Shown in pieces: positions 49,278 through 63,045 of a stretch of 64,000 bases of DNA. The notes beneath the pieces are model-generated. The model had not been told where the DNA came from, made no database searches, and saw only the letters and a program-made list of their open reading frames with translations. The stretch is from Protea cynaroides (Eukaryota > Streptophyta > Magnoliopsida > Proteales > Proteaceae), in assembly GCA_028583415.1 (NCBI GenBank), contig CM053269.1, forward strand, positions 73,808,435-73,872,434, given 5' to 3'. The translations under genes and the position numbers were made by a program. Position 1 is the first letter of the stretch. The number at the start of each line of letters is the position of its first letter.

Positions 49278-51123
49278 TATGGCACCGGGAGAAGGTTCAA
49301 ACAAGCCTCCCTTGTTTGATGGGATGGATTTTGTCTTTTGAAAAAGAAGAATGGAGGTCTATGTAGGATCTCTTGGTTATGATGTTTGGGCTTCGGAGAG
49401 AATGGCTACACTCCACATGATACAAATGCTCCCACGGTTGTAGATAAAAAAGAATTTTGAGAACAATAGAAAAACTCTCAATGCCATTCAAGGGGGACCG
49501 ACAAATAGTGAACTGGCTAAAATCATGGACTGCAAGCAGCAAAGGAAGTATGGGGCAGGACCGATCAACATATATGAAGGAGATAAGAAAATCAAGACTG
49601 TCAAGTTACGGACATTCAAAGGTCGGTTTGAGAATCCGAAGATGAATGAAGATGAAACCATTGATCAATACATGAACAGGGGTTAATGATGTGGTCAACT
49701 CTATTAGAGGACTTGGTGAAGATTTGAAAGGTCATATAGTTTGTCAGAAGATTTTGAGGTCTCTCACCCCAAAATTTGAGTCAAAGGTATCTGCACTTGA
49801 AGAAACCAAGGACTTGGAACAGGTTACAATTGCTGAAATTCATGGAGCTTTGTGACTTTTGAAATGAGGATTGATCCGAGGAACCACGGTGATAAGCGGG
49901 TTGCTTTTAAGGCTATGAAGAAGTGAAGATTTACGAAAAGCAAAATGAGGAAGAAAGTGAAGATGAAGCCACAGCTCATTTCACTAGAAAATTAAAGAAG
50001 GGCACAGGTAAATACAAGAATAAGCTTCCTTTCAAATGTTTCAACTGTGGCAAGGTTGGACATTTTGCTGCAAAATGCCCCATGAAGAGTAAGTTTGATG
50101 TTGATGATGAAGATGATGAAAAAACAAGTTGAAAGGAAAGAAAAATTATAACTTCAAGAAAAATAAGTCCAAAGCAAAAGGAGTTTTATCTCTAAGAGAA
50201 GCAACCGAAACTTCGGATGATGACTCGATGAAATCTCGAAGATGAGCCTAGTGAGGCTTTGTTTATGGTGTACATTGAAGCTCAAGAGAAGATCACAGAT
50301 AAAGGAAAAATTGTGAATTCTATCTCAAGTGGTGATGAAGAGAATGACAAGGAAGATAACTTTTCAAGCAGTGATGAAGAGGGTGAGATAAATTTTGAGG
50401 AAGAACTTGTTGCAGCCATGAAGGAGCTTAAGAAGGAAAGAAAACACAACAAGCTTGCCTCTCAAGAAATCAAAAAGCAAAAGCAAATAATTCAAGATCT
50501 GAAATCTCAATATGAAGAGTCCAAGAGAATTATAGAAAATCTCAATACTTAGATTAAACATGCATCTGTAGATTACACCATGGTGTTGAATGAGAATGCA
50601 AGTCTGAAAGTTCAACTTGAAGAACAACTTCCTATGGTTGAACGATTTGAAGAATTTGAAAATGATTTTACTCTTCTAAAGACAAAAGTGGCTGAGTATG
50701 AAAAAGAAGAGGTTGAGAGACAACAAAAATTATCTCAACATGAAGAGGTAAATAAGTATGCTTCAGTGCATCCCAGTAGTAATAAGCTTGACAGGATCAT
50801 TAATGCTCAAAGACCTTCCCACATTAAGTTTGGCCTTGGTTTTGAAAAAGGACAGACATCAAAAACTGCAAGTTCAAAGGGAAAAGAGCCCATATCTTTT
50901 GTGAAGGAAATTGAAAAGGGTAATGACCCAATAGTTCATTGCCAAAGTAGAAACAAAATCTCTCTTCCCAAGACTAACTATACAAGGCCAAGACAAAATA
51001 CATGGCAAGGAAAGAGAATGGAGTATGATAACTTCTACAGAGAAAACTATCCCAGTGCACCACAGAGACAGATGAGATACATGGAAACTCCTTCTAGGTC
51101 AAGATCCTATTTTCATGGTTACT
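49278..51123 (+). pseudogene. Copia gag with zinc knuckle and coiled coil
   Basis: It starts at ATG 49,278 (MAPGEGSNKPPLFDG), equivalent to the gag start at 37,409. It contains the UBN2 region in broken frames, CFNCGKVGHFAAKC at about 50,037-50,081, an acidic linker, and a coiled coil (EELVAAMKELKKERKHNK and later ERFEEFENDFTLLKTKVAEY). Frames change repeatedly between 49,330 and 50,260, and a TGA replaces a conserved Trp near 49,340. The relative at 36-37 kb reads through the same stretches without most of these breaks. Many breaks fall on CAG/CTG-type sites, so the copy may be less damaged than it looks. Confidence 0.8.
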
Positions 51124-51179
51124 AGAAGCAAGATCCCAAGACGAAGCAAGATGAAATATCTAAATCAAATAAGAGGATC

Positions 51180-54100
51180 CGGGTTCGGAAAAATAGCTCT
51201 TTGGTTGTACTGGAGACGGCTCTCAAGGCTCAAAATAGTTCTACACCCTGGATTCTTGACGGTGGATGTTCAAGCCATATGACGGAGATAGTAAGAGGCT
51301 TCGGAAATTTCAACGGTATGAAGGAGGCTCGGTCAAGTTTGGTAATGATATTGGTGCAAAGATTGTTGGGAAAGGAAGCATTAGTCTCAACAATGGGAAG
51401 TTAAAATCTCATGAGGTTCTCTATGTTTCAGGCTTGAAACATAATCTATTGAGTGTTAGTCAGCTTTGTGATAAGGGCCACAGATTAATTTTCGGTGATC
51501 AAGGATGTGAGATTCGAAGAACCGACAATGGCAAATTGATGGCAATCGGAAAGAGAACTTCGGGAAATCTTTATACTCCGTCGAAGAGTTTGAAGAGAAT
51601 TGTATGATGAGTCAAGAAGAGGAAACATGGCTATGGCATAGAAGATTGGGACATATTGGTTTTGAAAATCTGTCCAAGATATCTAACAAAAATCTTGTGA
51701 GAGATATTCTTTCATTGAAAAAGTCTTCCAATGATATTTGTGCATCTTGTCGGAGAGGGGAAGCGGACTAGAACATCATTCAAGCCTAAGGAATATCACA
51801 CTACTCAACCATTGGAGATAATTCATACAGATTTATGTGGGCCGGTGAGAACACAAAGCATTGCGGGAGAAAGGTACTTCATTCTTTTTATAGATGACTA
51901 CTCCGAATGACTTGGGTAATGTTTCTAAAACATAAGTCGAAGCTTTGGCAAGATTCAAGATCTTCAAGACTCAAGTTGAAAATGAAACAGGGAAGAAAAT
52001 CAAGTGTCCGAGATCCGACGGGGAGGAGAGTACACTGGATTGACTTTGCAGATTATTGTTCGAGAATGGCATTAAGAGACAGACTTCGACTCCTAGAACA
52101 CCACAACAAAATGGTGTTGCGAGAAAGAAAGAATAGAACTGTTCGAGAAATGGCCGAACTATGTTAACTGAAAATGACATGGGGAATAAATTCGAGAGAA
52201 GCAAGTGCATACAACAATATATGTTCAGAATAGATGTATGTTGAGGCCACATGAAGACAAGACACCCTATGAATTATGGTTTGGCAAGAAGGCTACAGCA
52301 AAGCACTTCAAGGTATTTGGTAGTAAGTGTTATATCAAGAACACTAGTCATGGTCTAGGGAAGTTTGATGATCGAAAGCGGATGAATGGATTTTTCTTGG
52401 CTATTCTACCTCAAGCAAAGCATATAAATGTTACAATAAAAAACTTGGCAAGATTGTTGAAAGTGCGGATGTGAGAGTTGATGAGCACAAGAATTCTTCT
52501 CCGAGAATCAAATAATGAGGTTCCTATTTTTGAAGACCCGGACAGTGGAGCGGAATGACATTGAATCGGAAAAGGAGCGGGGATGTTACAAATGTGCCGA
52601 ACCGAGAACAAGTGGGCGAGACGGAAGAAAGAGAAGAGCGGTCGATTCGGAGGCGGATAGGCGGAACAAAAGTGGCTCAAGCGAGTTAAAAAGAATCATC
52701 CCGATCAATTAATTCTTGGTGATCCATCCGCTGGTATGCAAACAAGAAAAGTGAGACAACCAAAACAAATGTTTTCATTACTATCACGGATTGAACCAAA
52801 ATCGGTTGTAGAGGCATGTGAAGATGCTAGTTGGCTCAAGGCAATGAATGAAGAGCTGGATCAAATAGAGAAAAACAAAACTTGGGAATTGGTGCCAAGG
52901 CCTACGGACAAGAATGTTATTGGTACTAAATGGGTCTACAGGAACAAACTCAATGAAGATGGCAAAATTGTAAGAAACAAGGCCGGATTAGTTTGCAAAG
53001 GATATGCTCAAAGTTGAGGGAATTGACTTTGAAGAAACATTTGCTCCTCGTAGCTAGACCGGAAGCTATCGGAATGTTCCTTGCTTTTGCAAGTGCACAA
53101 GAACTTCAAGGTTTATCGGATGGATGTCAAGTCAGCTTTTCTCGAATGGTGACTTGGAAGAAGAGGTGTATATAGAGCAACCGGAAGGATTTCAATCGAG
53201 TGAGGACCCTACACTTGTGTGTAAACCGAAGAAAGCATTGTATGGGTTGAAGCAAGCACCAAGAGCATGGTATTCCGGATTGGATACTTATCTTTGTAAG
53301 TTGGGCTTCAAGAAAGGTTTGGTTGATAGTAATCAGTATATTAAATCTATGGATGAAATTCCGGGCCAGTTGTGGTTGTATATGTAGATGATATCATCTT
53401 TGCAGGCCAAAAGGATGAATTATGTCAAGACTTTGCTCGGAGAATGCAAGATGAGTTTGAGATGTCTATGATTGGAGAGTTATCTTATTTTTTAGGTCTT
53501 CGGATCAGCCGGTTAAAGAATAGATTCTTTTTATCACAGGCCAAATATGTGAAGGAAATGTTGAAGAAATTCACAATGGAAGACTGTACACCAATAAGCA
53601 CTCCAATGATGACAAGTTGTAAGCTAAGTAAAGAAGATGACTCTCCCTCGGTTGATAATACTATGTACAGGTCAATGATAGGAAGTCTTCTCTACTTGAC
53701 TGCTACTAGACCGGATATTCTTCGGTCTGTATGCATGGTAGCTAGATTTCAAGCGGGCCCGAAGGAAACACATGTTGTAGTCGTGAAGAGGATCTTCAGA
53801 TATCTGAAGGGGACAATGGAGTATGGTCTTTGGTATGCAAAAAGCAAGGATCTAGTTTTGTCATCCTACTCGGATGCGAGATTGGGCAGGTTGTGTTGAT
53901 GATAGGAAGAGCACCAAGTGGGGGTGCTTTCTATCCGGGCAGAAATTTAGTGGCTTGGCACAGTAAGAAACAGGAATCAGTATCATTATCTACAGCAGAA
54001 GCAGAATATATTGCAGCCACCTCTTGTTGTACACAGGTTTTGTGGATGAAACAAATGTTGAAGGATTTAGGCAGTGAGTCAGACAAGCCTATTTCTATGT

Positions 54101-54336
54101 TCTGTGACAACACAAGTGCTATCAATATCTCAAAAATCCAGTTATGCACTCCAGGACGAAGCACATAGCCATTCGATATCATTTCTTGCGAGAGAAGGTC
54201 TTGGAAGGAGAAGTTCGGGTTAGAGTTCATTCCCTACAAAGAGCAGATTGCAGATATCTTCACAAAGCCACTTCCCAGAGATCAGTTTGATTACTTGCGA
54301 CAGAAATTGGGAGTGATTATCTTCCCCAAGCATTGA
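51180..54336 (+). pseudogene. Copia pol: protease, integrase, RT, RNase H
   Basis: Domains in order: protease PWILDGGCSSHMT at 51,247 (D-G-G where its relative has D-S-G); pre-integrase VSGLKHNLLSVSQLCDKGH; integrase zinc site RRLGHIGFENL near 51,640 and core LEIIHTDLCGP near 51,815; integrase C-terminal part with TPYELWFGKKATAKHFKVFG at 52,262; RT with WELVPRPTDKNVIGTKWVYR at 52,885, LYGLKQAPRAWYSGLDTYL at 53,240 and YVDDI at 53,377; RNase H with LVAWHSKKQESVSLSTAEAE near 53,950 and the final REKV region to about 54,200. At least ten frame changes interrupt it. As written it cannot be translated as one protein. Confidence 0.85.
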
Positions 54337-54580
54337 GGAGCTTGGAGTGAGGGGGAGTAGTGTTTGCTTGTTTTATTTTTTTTGCTCCCCATGTAGGACT
54401 CAGGGGGAGTCTATTGGTATTTTTTTGTGTTACTATGGTGTTGAGTTTATGTTTTGGAGCTTCCATAGGATTGGGAAGATGCGGTGGGCACTCCTATGTG
54501 GCATATCCCTTTGTTCTTGTTGTCAAAGGGGGAGAAATATTTATGCACAGAGTGAGTTGCCAACAATTCCAAAGGGGGAG

Positions 54581-54592
54581 ATTGTTGCACTT
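54581..54592 (+). promoter_or_regulatory. Polypurine tract next to the 3' LTR
   Basis: AAAGGGGGAGAT immediately precedes the LTR and would prime plus-strand synthesis. The same tract lies beside the 3' LTR of the 33-39 kb element (complement at 34,631-34,642). Confidence 0.8.
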
Positions 54593-56369
54593 TGGATTGT
54601 CATTGTCGGCAACTCGGACCAAGTCTGATGAGGGAGATTGATACTGGTTGTAGACTGATACCGGTTGTAGTCTTGTGGTTCGTCATGCAATTAAAGAGAG
54701 AAATTCAAGAGAGAGAAAGAAGAGAGAATCAGAAGAGAGAGAAAGAGGAGAGAGAAAAAATGTGAGTGGGACCCACAGGTATGGTGGCAAGGTGACATGC
54801 CAACACGGCAGCCCACGGCACTTGGCATGCATGCCCACAAAGTTTTGGGTTCAAATTCCAAGGTTTGACAGAGTTTTGACTTTGGGTCTATTTTTGGTGG
54901 GTCCCGCAACAGGTTCATGGAGATCCGGCATTGGAAAGATGTAGAGCATCGAGTTAGCTTTCCAACGCAACTTGAATCACTTAATTCTGACGTCGGATGA
55001 GAGAGATATCGCAGTTTCTGTCGGATCACTTGAAAAAATCATTTCACAAGTTGTTTAGGGGCAATTTCGGTATTTCATAAGTTATTTAAGGGCATTTTCG
55101 GCAAGTAACAAAGAAGAAGACCAGTGTGTCGCGCTTACGGTGCCGCGACTCTAATGATCCAGATCATGCGGCTGGTATCAAAGCCGCTGGATCTGACGCT
55201 ATTTATGCAGATCCAGCGGCGAGAATCAAATCCCGCCTTTTTAAATGAGATCCGACGGCCAAAATATTTGATTCCTTCTTCAACCGATCAGAGCGCGACA
55301 CCCAGACGGTGGGCGCGGCTACGGTGCAGCGCAGGCGCACCATATGGAATTAAAAGATTCCATTTGGAATTTTTTCAGAGGCCGAACTTGTTTATGCCAT
55401 AACTTGGCCATCCGGTGGCCAAATCCGACGATCCAAGTTGCACCGAGCTAGGTTTTTAATGCTCTTTCCATTGAGAATGTTTAGAGAGACTGCTGGCCGC
55501 AAGAAAAATCGTAGAAGGGGAGTTTTTGAAGAAAAAGGGGAAAAACCTCTTATTTTTGATTTTTTCTTGCTTTGGGATTTGAAGACAGTCATTCTCCATT
55601 GCTGCTGATGCTAATGCCGATACATTGAAGTGTTCTTGAAGGCTGGAAGAGCTTGATCGCATATGGCAAGGGTTTTTTTGACTACCAGATGAAGAAGAAC
55701 ATCGTCAATTATCAGAAAAATTGGTTGTGGGATTTTTTTATCCCTTTTATTATTTATTGAACCAATCTATTGTATGTTCAAGTAGGATAATGATGTTGAA
55801 TGCCTATGGGACATGGGAATCTATTGTATGCTAGCATTAGGCAAAGAAAAAGAGAAGAAAAATATTGAATGCCTTGCTAGGGTGAGATTTAATTGTAGGG
55901 CATCATTATAAGCCCCAAAAATTGTATCTGTTGTGGTGTGTTCAGTGGGTCTTTGGACACCGACTTTATGCCCGAATTAAGGCGTTGTTACGCCCTCTCG
56001 TTTTATCTTTGGGAAAATTTAGGGTGAGCATCCTTGTCCTGTAAAGGGCTAAAAGTTGAGTATTGAGTAAATACGAAGCCCATTGGGCATTACTCCGTGG
56101 ATTAGCCATCACTCACTGTGGTGGTGAACCACGTAATTTTTGTGTGTTGTGGTTTGCTTATTTATGAGCTTTGTGAAGTGCGTGGAATGAATTGCGGGAT
56201 GGGTGTGCAAACTGGTAGACTGGCCACCGAGTGGTGTGAGGTAGATTTGCATACGATTGTGTTTGGGACAGGTTATTTTGTGAATATCACTGGGCAGCAA
56301 AGAAATTTCAAGGGAGAAATTATTCACACTGATTCACCCCCCCCTCTCAGTGTCATTCAAGGTTTATCA
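54593..56369 (+). repeat. 3' LTR, 1,777 bp
   Basis: Lacks the roughly 180 bp noted for the 5' copy (junction near 55,119). Single-site differences from the 5' LTR are mostly CAG/CGG or CTG/CCG type, in both directions. Confidence 0.9.
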
Positions 56370-56411
56370 GACTGCACCTCTTTTCATTGTTTAAGTTCAT
56401 TGATTGGACAG

Positions 56412-56486
56412 GTTGGGTCAAGATCTGAGGCAAGTGGAATTGCCAAAGCTGGAGCAAAATTGGTGATGGCAGTTTCCAATGCAAAT
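56412..56486 (+). pseudogene. Exon-like fragment of 3-methylcrotonyl-CoA carboxylase beta
   Basis: Twenty-five codons read VGSRSEASGIAKAGAKLVMA and then VSNAN. This closely resembles the conserved biotin-carboxylase-beta segment of plant MCCB (mitochondrial leucine breakdown), where family members read GSRSEA/GIAKAGAKMVMAVS. It is bounded by AG (56,410-56,411) and GT (56,487-56,488), like a real internal exon. The copia element inserted about 40 bp upstream. I could not find neighbouring exons such as the GGSFGAGNYGM segment in either direction. It may be one exon of a gene with very long introns, or a captured or orphaned fragment. Confidence 0.6.
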
Positions 56487-56488
56487 GT

Positions 56489-57344
56489 TAAGACTCCACT
56501 TTTTCTTTATGTTCATTTGATAATGTTTTTGCTTCTCTATATCAGAAATGTCAAGTGATCAGGTTTGGGGCAGGCATGCCAGGCAAGCCCTTCACTAGAC
56601 CTCTACACTGTGAAATCCTGGAGAGATATATGAGGTTTTTCAAGCTGTTTAGATAGGCACCTAATCACAGCCTGCGACTGGGGTGGCTGGGAGTTTATTT
56701 TGTAAGGTTATATTTTTTTTATTGTGAGGTTATATTTTCTGAGGTTATAATCACAGCCTACACTGAATTCCCTTTTTTGTGAGGTTATATTTTCTTTATT
56801 TATTTCAGTGTTTGAGTCAAGTAGGAAGCTTAGGTTAGTTCAACTTCTATTTTATGTCTATTTTTCTGTTTTATAAATGCATATAAGAGGCTACACCTCT
56901 CCTAAGGTTTGATAATGGAATATTAAGATTTTTTTTTTGGTGTCTCATTTCTCTCCCCTATGGTGATTCCAGAAATCCTTGTGGTTTTATTCCAAAGTTG
57001 GGGTACTGGTGGTGATTCCAGTCCTGCAAACCTGTGGTGATTCTTGATTCTATTGTTTCCATCTTTTTCTCCACTTTCGGCATTACTTCAGCAGAGCCCT
57101 ATTACAGGAAAACCTATGAACTGTGATTCTATATATGTATACCTTTTTTTTATTATATATATGTATTTGACTTTGTTGATTGAGTTTTCTTCTTTATATG
57201 CAATTTTACACATTGGTTGATGACCCAACTTGAGGATCTCCTGATCTGATCATGTTATGATGAACTGAATGCAGATGTAGCTCTATCCTCTGACTCCTCC
57301 ATCAGTGGAGTGAGATATATTATCAGGGTGGTAGAGAAATGTAA
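56489..57344. other. Unassigned T-rich region
   Basis: Intron-like, T-rich sequence. The word GTGAGGTTATATTTTCT recurs at about 56,724 and 56,779, with a decayed form at 56,702. No further MCCB coding is seen. Confidence 0.35.
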
Positions 57345-57800
57345 TTTAAAAAAAAAAAAGGATTTTTCCCAACGGAAAATTTAGTCCGTAGCGTAATGTT
57401 TTATTATACACCACTTAATATAAGGTTTTCTTGTGTAAAATCTACATTATAGACAACGGAATGTTTTTTCTGTTGTGGAATATTTATTATAGACAACGGG
57501 ACTTTTTCCGTTGTCTACATTATAGCCAACGGTGTGTTTTTTTTGTTGTGGAATGTTTATTATAGACAACGGGACTTTTTCCGTTGTCTAAAATCTACAT
57601 TATAGACAACGGAATGCGTTTTCTGTTGTGAAAAACACATACACCCATGGTACTTAGTTTTCTGTAGGAGAAAATCGCTACGGAATTTTTTACAACGGAA
57701 CGACAATGGAAATTTTTCTATAGGAGTTTGTTTTTGCCAACGGAAAGTTGTTTTACACAACGGAAAATTTCCATAGCAAAAAATGCATATTGTTGTAGTG
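57345..57800. mobile_element. CACTA-type element end with subterminal repeats
   Basis: The segment ends TTGTTGTAGTG at 57,800, the inverse of CACTACAACAA. It carries at least eight copies of an ACAACGG core in both orientations (for example AGACAACGGGACTTTTTCCG, twice, 80 bp apart). Dense inverted short repeats next to a CACTA terminus are the usual binding array for this superfamily. The opposite terminus was not found, and the left edge, beside an A-run at 57,347, is approximate. Confidence 0.6.
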
Positions 57801-60480
57801 CGTAATCATCAAAGTGTTTTCTATTTAACAAATATAATAATATTTTGAGAATTATACTACAACTCAGATAAAACAGAGCTACAGACTACTTCATACCAAA
57901 GCAAGAGTGCAAGACAAGTTACCTTTAACACCTGTACATGAATGTTCCAGTACGATACAACCTGTCTCACATACAAAAGTTACAAAATCACTGCAAGAGT
58001 ACGACGAGAGTACTCCAAAAAAGGGGAAGTTTATCTTGTTCGTGAAAGGGGAAGTCGCCAATTTGCTTGATGTTTCTTATTTTTGGGTAAGTATATTGTT
58101 AACTGAATGCCACCGATTTGTAGAGGAGGGCGACCGAATGCCACAGATTTGCAAGGGAGAGCGCCCGAATGCCGATTTGCAGAGGAGGGTTGATGGTTCT
58201 ACAACTTCTGCTTTTGGGTAAGAAGTTCTACAGTCTACATTCTACACTTCTACTTCCTTTGGACTCTTGATTTGCTTGGACTTTGGAAACCAACTCAGTT
58301 GACAATCCATTGAAGGTTTTCCAAAGATGAGTCGTGAGCGCTGTAGTGAAGAAGATGGAAGAGAAAAGAATTAGGGTTAAGAATCGATTACTGTTGAGTT
58401 TTTTTTTTATTACATTTTTTTGGGGTAAAAAACGGATACGCGTTCTAAACGTGTTTTAAACGCGTTGTAAACGGCGAGCTTCCCGTATGGCGTTTTTTAC
58501 CTATCTTTCGAATCAATACAGTAATATACGTTTTAAACGTTCCAGTACGGTATGGCCATACTATATGCGTTTAAAACATGTTTTAACTGTCTATACTCTA
58601 TTATATTATATTATATTGATTGATTATATATAAATGATTTGATATATGATATTATATTTAATATTATATGTTTATTAAATAGTCTTAAACAATATATTTT
58701 TCTTTATTGTGATATTATTTTTTACAATTCTTAAGATTGTGTTCGTGTTTGAGACTTTAATTATAACTTTGATAATGGTATAAGTGTTACGATTGTTTAT
58801 GCGTATTATCCGAGATTATAAGAATCAATATGATTATTCAAATTCTAGGCATTCAATACGATGTAAAATCTGTTATTATTTAAGGATGAATTTATTGTCG
58901 GTCAAAGAAGAGAAGTGAATGGGAATCTTTCCTCTTTTCTTTGACCAGATTAAAAGTAACTATAGATCGGTTCCTAACCTCTTTTACATAAGATGTTCGA
59001 TGAGTAGTTTTTTTTCACGTCCACTCAGGAGTTGCATTGATATTTGTGAAAGTGCAGTATTTACTATTTTACAAAGGAAAATTTTCATCTAACCTTCAAA
59101 AAGGATGTCAAATTCTATTTAATCGCAAAAATTTCCAAATGTCTTATCTACCACTCAAAATTTTTTCACCGTTAATCAAAGTGATCTCATCCGTTAGTAG
59201 AGTCATTTTAGTTGTAAATATTAAGACAATAATGTCCTTATTCCAAAGATAAAAGACCATAATGCCCTCAAATTAAAATTGACCTTTACTTACCAATTCA
59301 TATACACTTTTTCTTCTTATACAGTAAAAGTAAAAGAAAAGATACCTTCTTCCTCGATGAGTTGCAACGGTGAAAGGAGACGATGATTTGTATTTTGTCA
59401 ACCAGCTTTGCAGATGACTAATCCGGCAACAAATACGTTGCAATCTATCAACCAGCTTTGCAGATTAATAGTAAGAGGTAATTTTTCGGCTACGACTACA
59501 GTGAACCACCTTTACGCAGACGATGGATGCCGTTGCTATGTAGAAAGGAGAAGAAATCCGCACAATCTTTGCTTTCTTCTCAGAGGAGGTAGCAAGGAAG
59601 ACATTAGCAACGATCGGAAGCCTCTTATTGGAGATTGCACGAATTCCATCGGTGTATTGTATATTTTCCCCAATTTTCAGGTGTGAAACCCTAATCTGAA
59701 ATTTCCACAGTCAGTTCCCTAAAATGATATGGTTTCACATCCATATTTTGAATTACCTAACTTCTATTGTTTTAGTACCTACAATACATTATATAGAGTG
59801 ACTGACAGTAAAGGAGTGGGTACAGAAGACATAACCCTTTGTAGATTCCTCGACAGTAAGGTAAGTGGATTGTTAATCTTAAAAGTTTTTGTAACTTTTT
59901 TTTTTTAATGCCTTTCTTATCCATTTTTTATGCATATTATTTCAAGTTAATTGGGGCCGATTGAACCCTTTGTCTATTTTATTCTTCGACACTGGTGTTT
60001 GTTCCCTTCCCTATTGCTTTCCTATTTTTGAATATTTTTTTTCATGGAAATGTTAACATCGATATTGTTGTGGGACCAAATTATTCCCAAGCACTACTGT
60101 CCATATTTGTTAATTTTTTTTTTGTCATGAAAAGATTATTGCTGTGGAACCAAAATATATCCCAAGCACTACTGTCGGGAAACAGTAGTGTTGGGGACCA
60201 AATCATTTCCAGCATTGCTTTTTAGAAACATCAATATTGTTGAATTAAGTTGGGTTTAAGATTTTAATGGTTTTTAATTGGGGTTGATAAAAATAATTTT
60301 TTGGGTGGGTGGGGGGGGGGTTTTTGTTTTGTCGTTGGGTTTTTGGGGTTGGTTGGTGTTGCCGGGGGGGGGGGGGGGGGGATTAAATATAATATTTTTT
60401 TTTTTTCTTAAATTCATTTTTTCTTCAATTTATTTTAATACATTCTAATTGATTTTATTTTTCATCATATAAACAGCATA
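57801..60480. other. Unassigned region with short repeats
   Basis: A 104-codon frame at 57,907-58,221 has no known domain and its C-terminal part is a minisatellite. TTTTAAACG words cluster at 58,430-58,590. At 59,400-59,480 the word ATCAACCAGCTTTGCAGAT is duplicated within a 92-codon frame of unknown nature. AT-rich stretches at 59,040-59,280 recall the ends of the MULE-like element at 1-2.7 kb. Confidence 0.35.
58105..58193. repeat. 31-bp minisatellite, three units
   Basis: Units start at 58,105, 58,136 and 58,167 with GAATGCCACCGATTTG, GAATGCCACAGATTTG and GAATGCCGATTTGC, followed by GAGGGCG-like ends. Confidence 0.75.
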
Positions 60481-60581
60481 ATGAGTGATAAGGTGAGCAT
60501 ATATTACCTGTGCAAGGATCACACTAAACTGAAGTTAGTGGATGAAGGTCTCTATGGCTGGATCGATGTGGTATATGATGC
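60481..60581 (+). other. Short coding-like segment, unidentified
   Basis: An open stretch begins MSDKVSIYYLCKDHTKLKLV and runs to the CACTA terminus at 60,582. It looks more protein-like than its surroundings, but I cannot name it. Confidence 0.2.
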
Positions 60582-62110
<1,529 letters not shown>

Positions 62111-62607
62111 CAAAATCCCGCCACTTTTCCCTTCGCGCCTTTTTCTTCTCTCTTAGTTTTCTTTTTTTTCAGTTTTGCGCCTTTATGGATTATCATCCGA
62201 TCTTCTCGCTTTTCGTTTCTTTTTCTCTCGAGTAAAATTTAACCGAATCTCTCTCTCAAACTCTATCACTCAAAACCGCAATATTTCGTCATCTCTCCTT
62301 CTCTCGCTCTCGTCCCGAGACTCAATATATTACTCCTTAATCGATTCTCTCCTTCTCTCAGCTCTCTCAATCGATAGGGAACCTGCGTGTTCCATCATCA
62401 ATTGATTATTTTCTTGGAAGCCCGAAGAAATACTGGAGACAGAGAAGAGGAATCCTCTAAACGGTTTAGAGCCTACACTTTCTCCATCATCAATCGATTC
62501 TCTCCTTGGAAGCCACAGGTAATCCTTGATCCAACTATGATTCCTCTGTCTCTCTCTCTCTCTCTCATCTGTCTGTCTCTCTCTCTCATCTGTCGATTAT
62601 CTTTCTT
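62111..62607. other. Pyrimidine-rich, leader-like stretch
   Basis: CT-rich with several CAATCGATTCTCTCC-like words (62,338, 62,490) and a CACAGGTAATCC splice-donor-like site at 62,515. It resembles a gene 5' leader, possibly captured. CT microsatellites occur at 62,548-62,590. Confidence 0.3.
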
Positions 62608-63045
62608 TTAAAATAATTTTTTTGGCTGAACAATCTTCCGGGATTGTATTTGCAAACCATCTGTATTCTGGGTTTTGGAGAATAGGCGGACAGATTTGGA
62701 TAAGATCTGGAGATATTTGGGGAAGATGCAAGTTTTTATGTATGTGAAATATCTAGACAGATTTGGGGTTATTGGGAAGAAAGAAAGTATGATTTGGTGC
62801 TTAATTTCACTGTTTTTACACATATTTAATTTCACGGTAGTCTGTGATTCTTTCCCATGTTCCACAAGCCTAGCTAGACCAAAATCCCCAAGTTTAGCAT
62901 TGAAGTTGGAATCTAGAATTACATTATTGGATTTATCATCTCCTGTGGAGCACACATTGTTCCCACTCTTCATGCAAATAGAGCAATGCATAGGCCAAAT
63001 CTCATGGACCTTTTGTTTCTATATGGATAGGAATCAAGGCTTCCA
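62608..63045 (-). pseudogene. L-type lectin receptor kinase fragment (kinase domain)
   Basis: The minus strand carries part of a plant receptor-like kinase catalytic domain: LAYALLYLHEEWEQCVLHR, then in a shifted frame KSNNVILDSNFNAKLGDFGL (the DFG motif) and ARLVEHGKESQTT, the style of L-type lectin receptor kinases. The HRD catalytic loop is broken right after HR by an inserted base and stops near 62,960. The match ends after SQTT near 62,840, before the activation-loop and APE region, and the rest of the frame is unrelated. No lectin domain or ATP-binding loop is present. It is a dead fragment, perhaps captured by the CACTA-like element. Confidence 0.75.

Larger units (their letters stand above)
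47253..56369 (+). mobile_element. Near full-length Sirevirus-like copia element
   Basis: Complete ends: TGTTGCAC at 47,253, TTTATCA at 56,369 and a perfect 5-bp duplication GACTG (47,248-47,252 and 56,370-56,374). LTRs of 1,962 and 1,777 bp bracket a 5.38-kb interior ordered gag, protease, integrase, RT, RNase H, which is the Ty1/copia order. The primer site begins at 49,217 but reads TGGTATCGAGC in place of TGGTATCAGAGC. Four polypurine runs (near 54,346, 54,404, 54,525 and 54,582) precede the 3' LTR. It belongs to the same family as the 33-39 kb element and the 4.9-7.3 kb solo LTR, in the opposite orientation to the former. Confidence 0.92.

Noticed and set aside
57907..58221. 104-codon frame as a possible small gene
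   Set aside because: No recognisable domain, and its C-terminal third is a 31-bp minisatellite.
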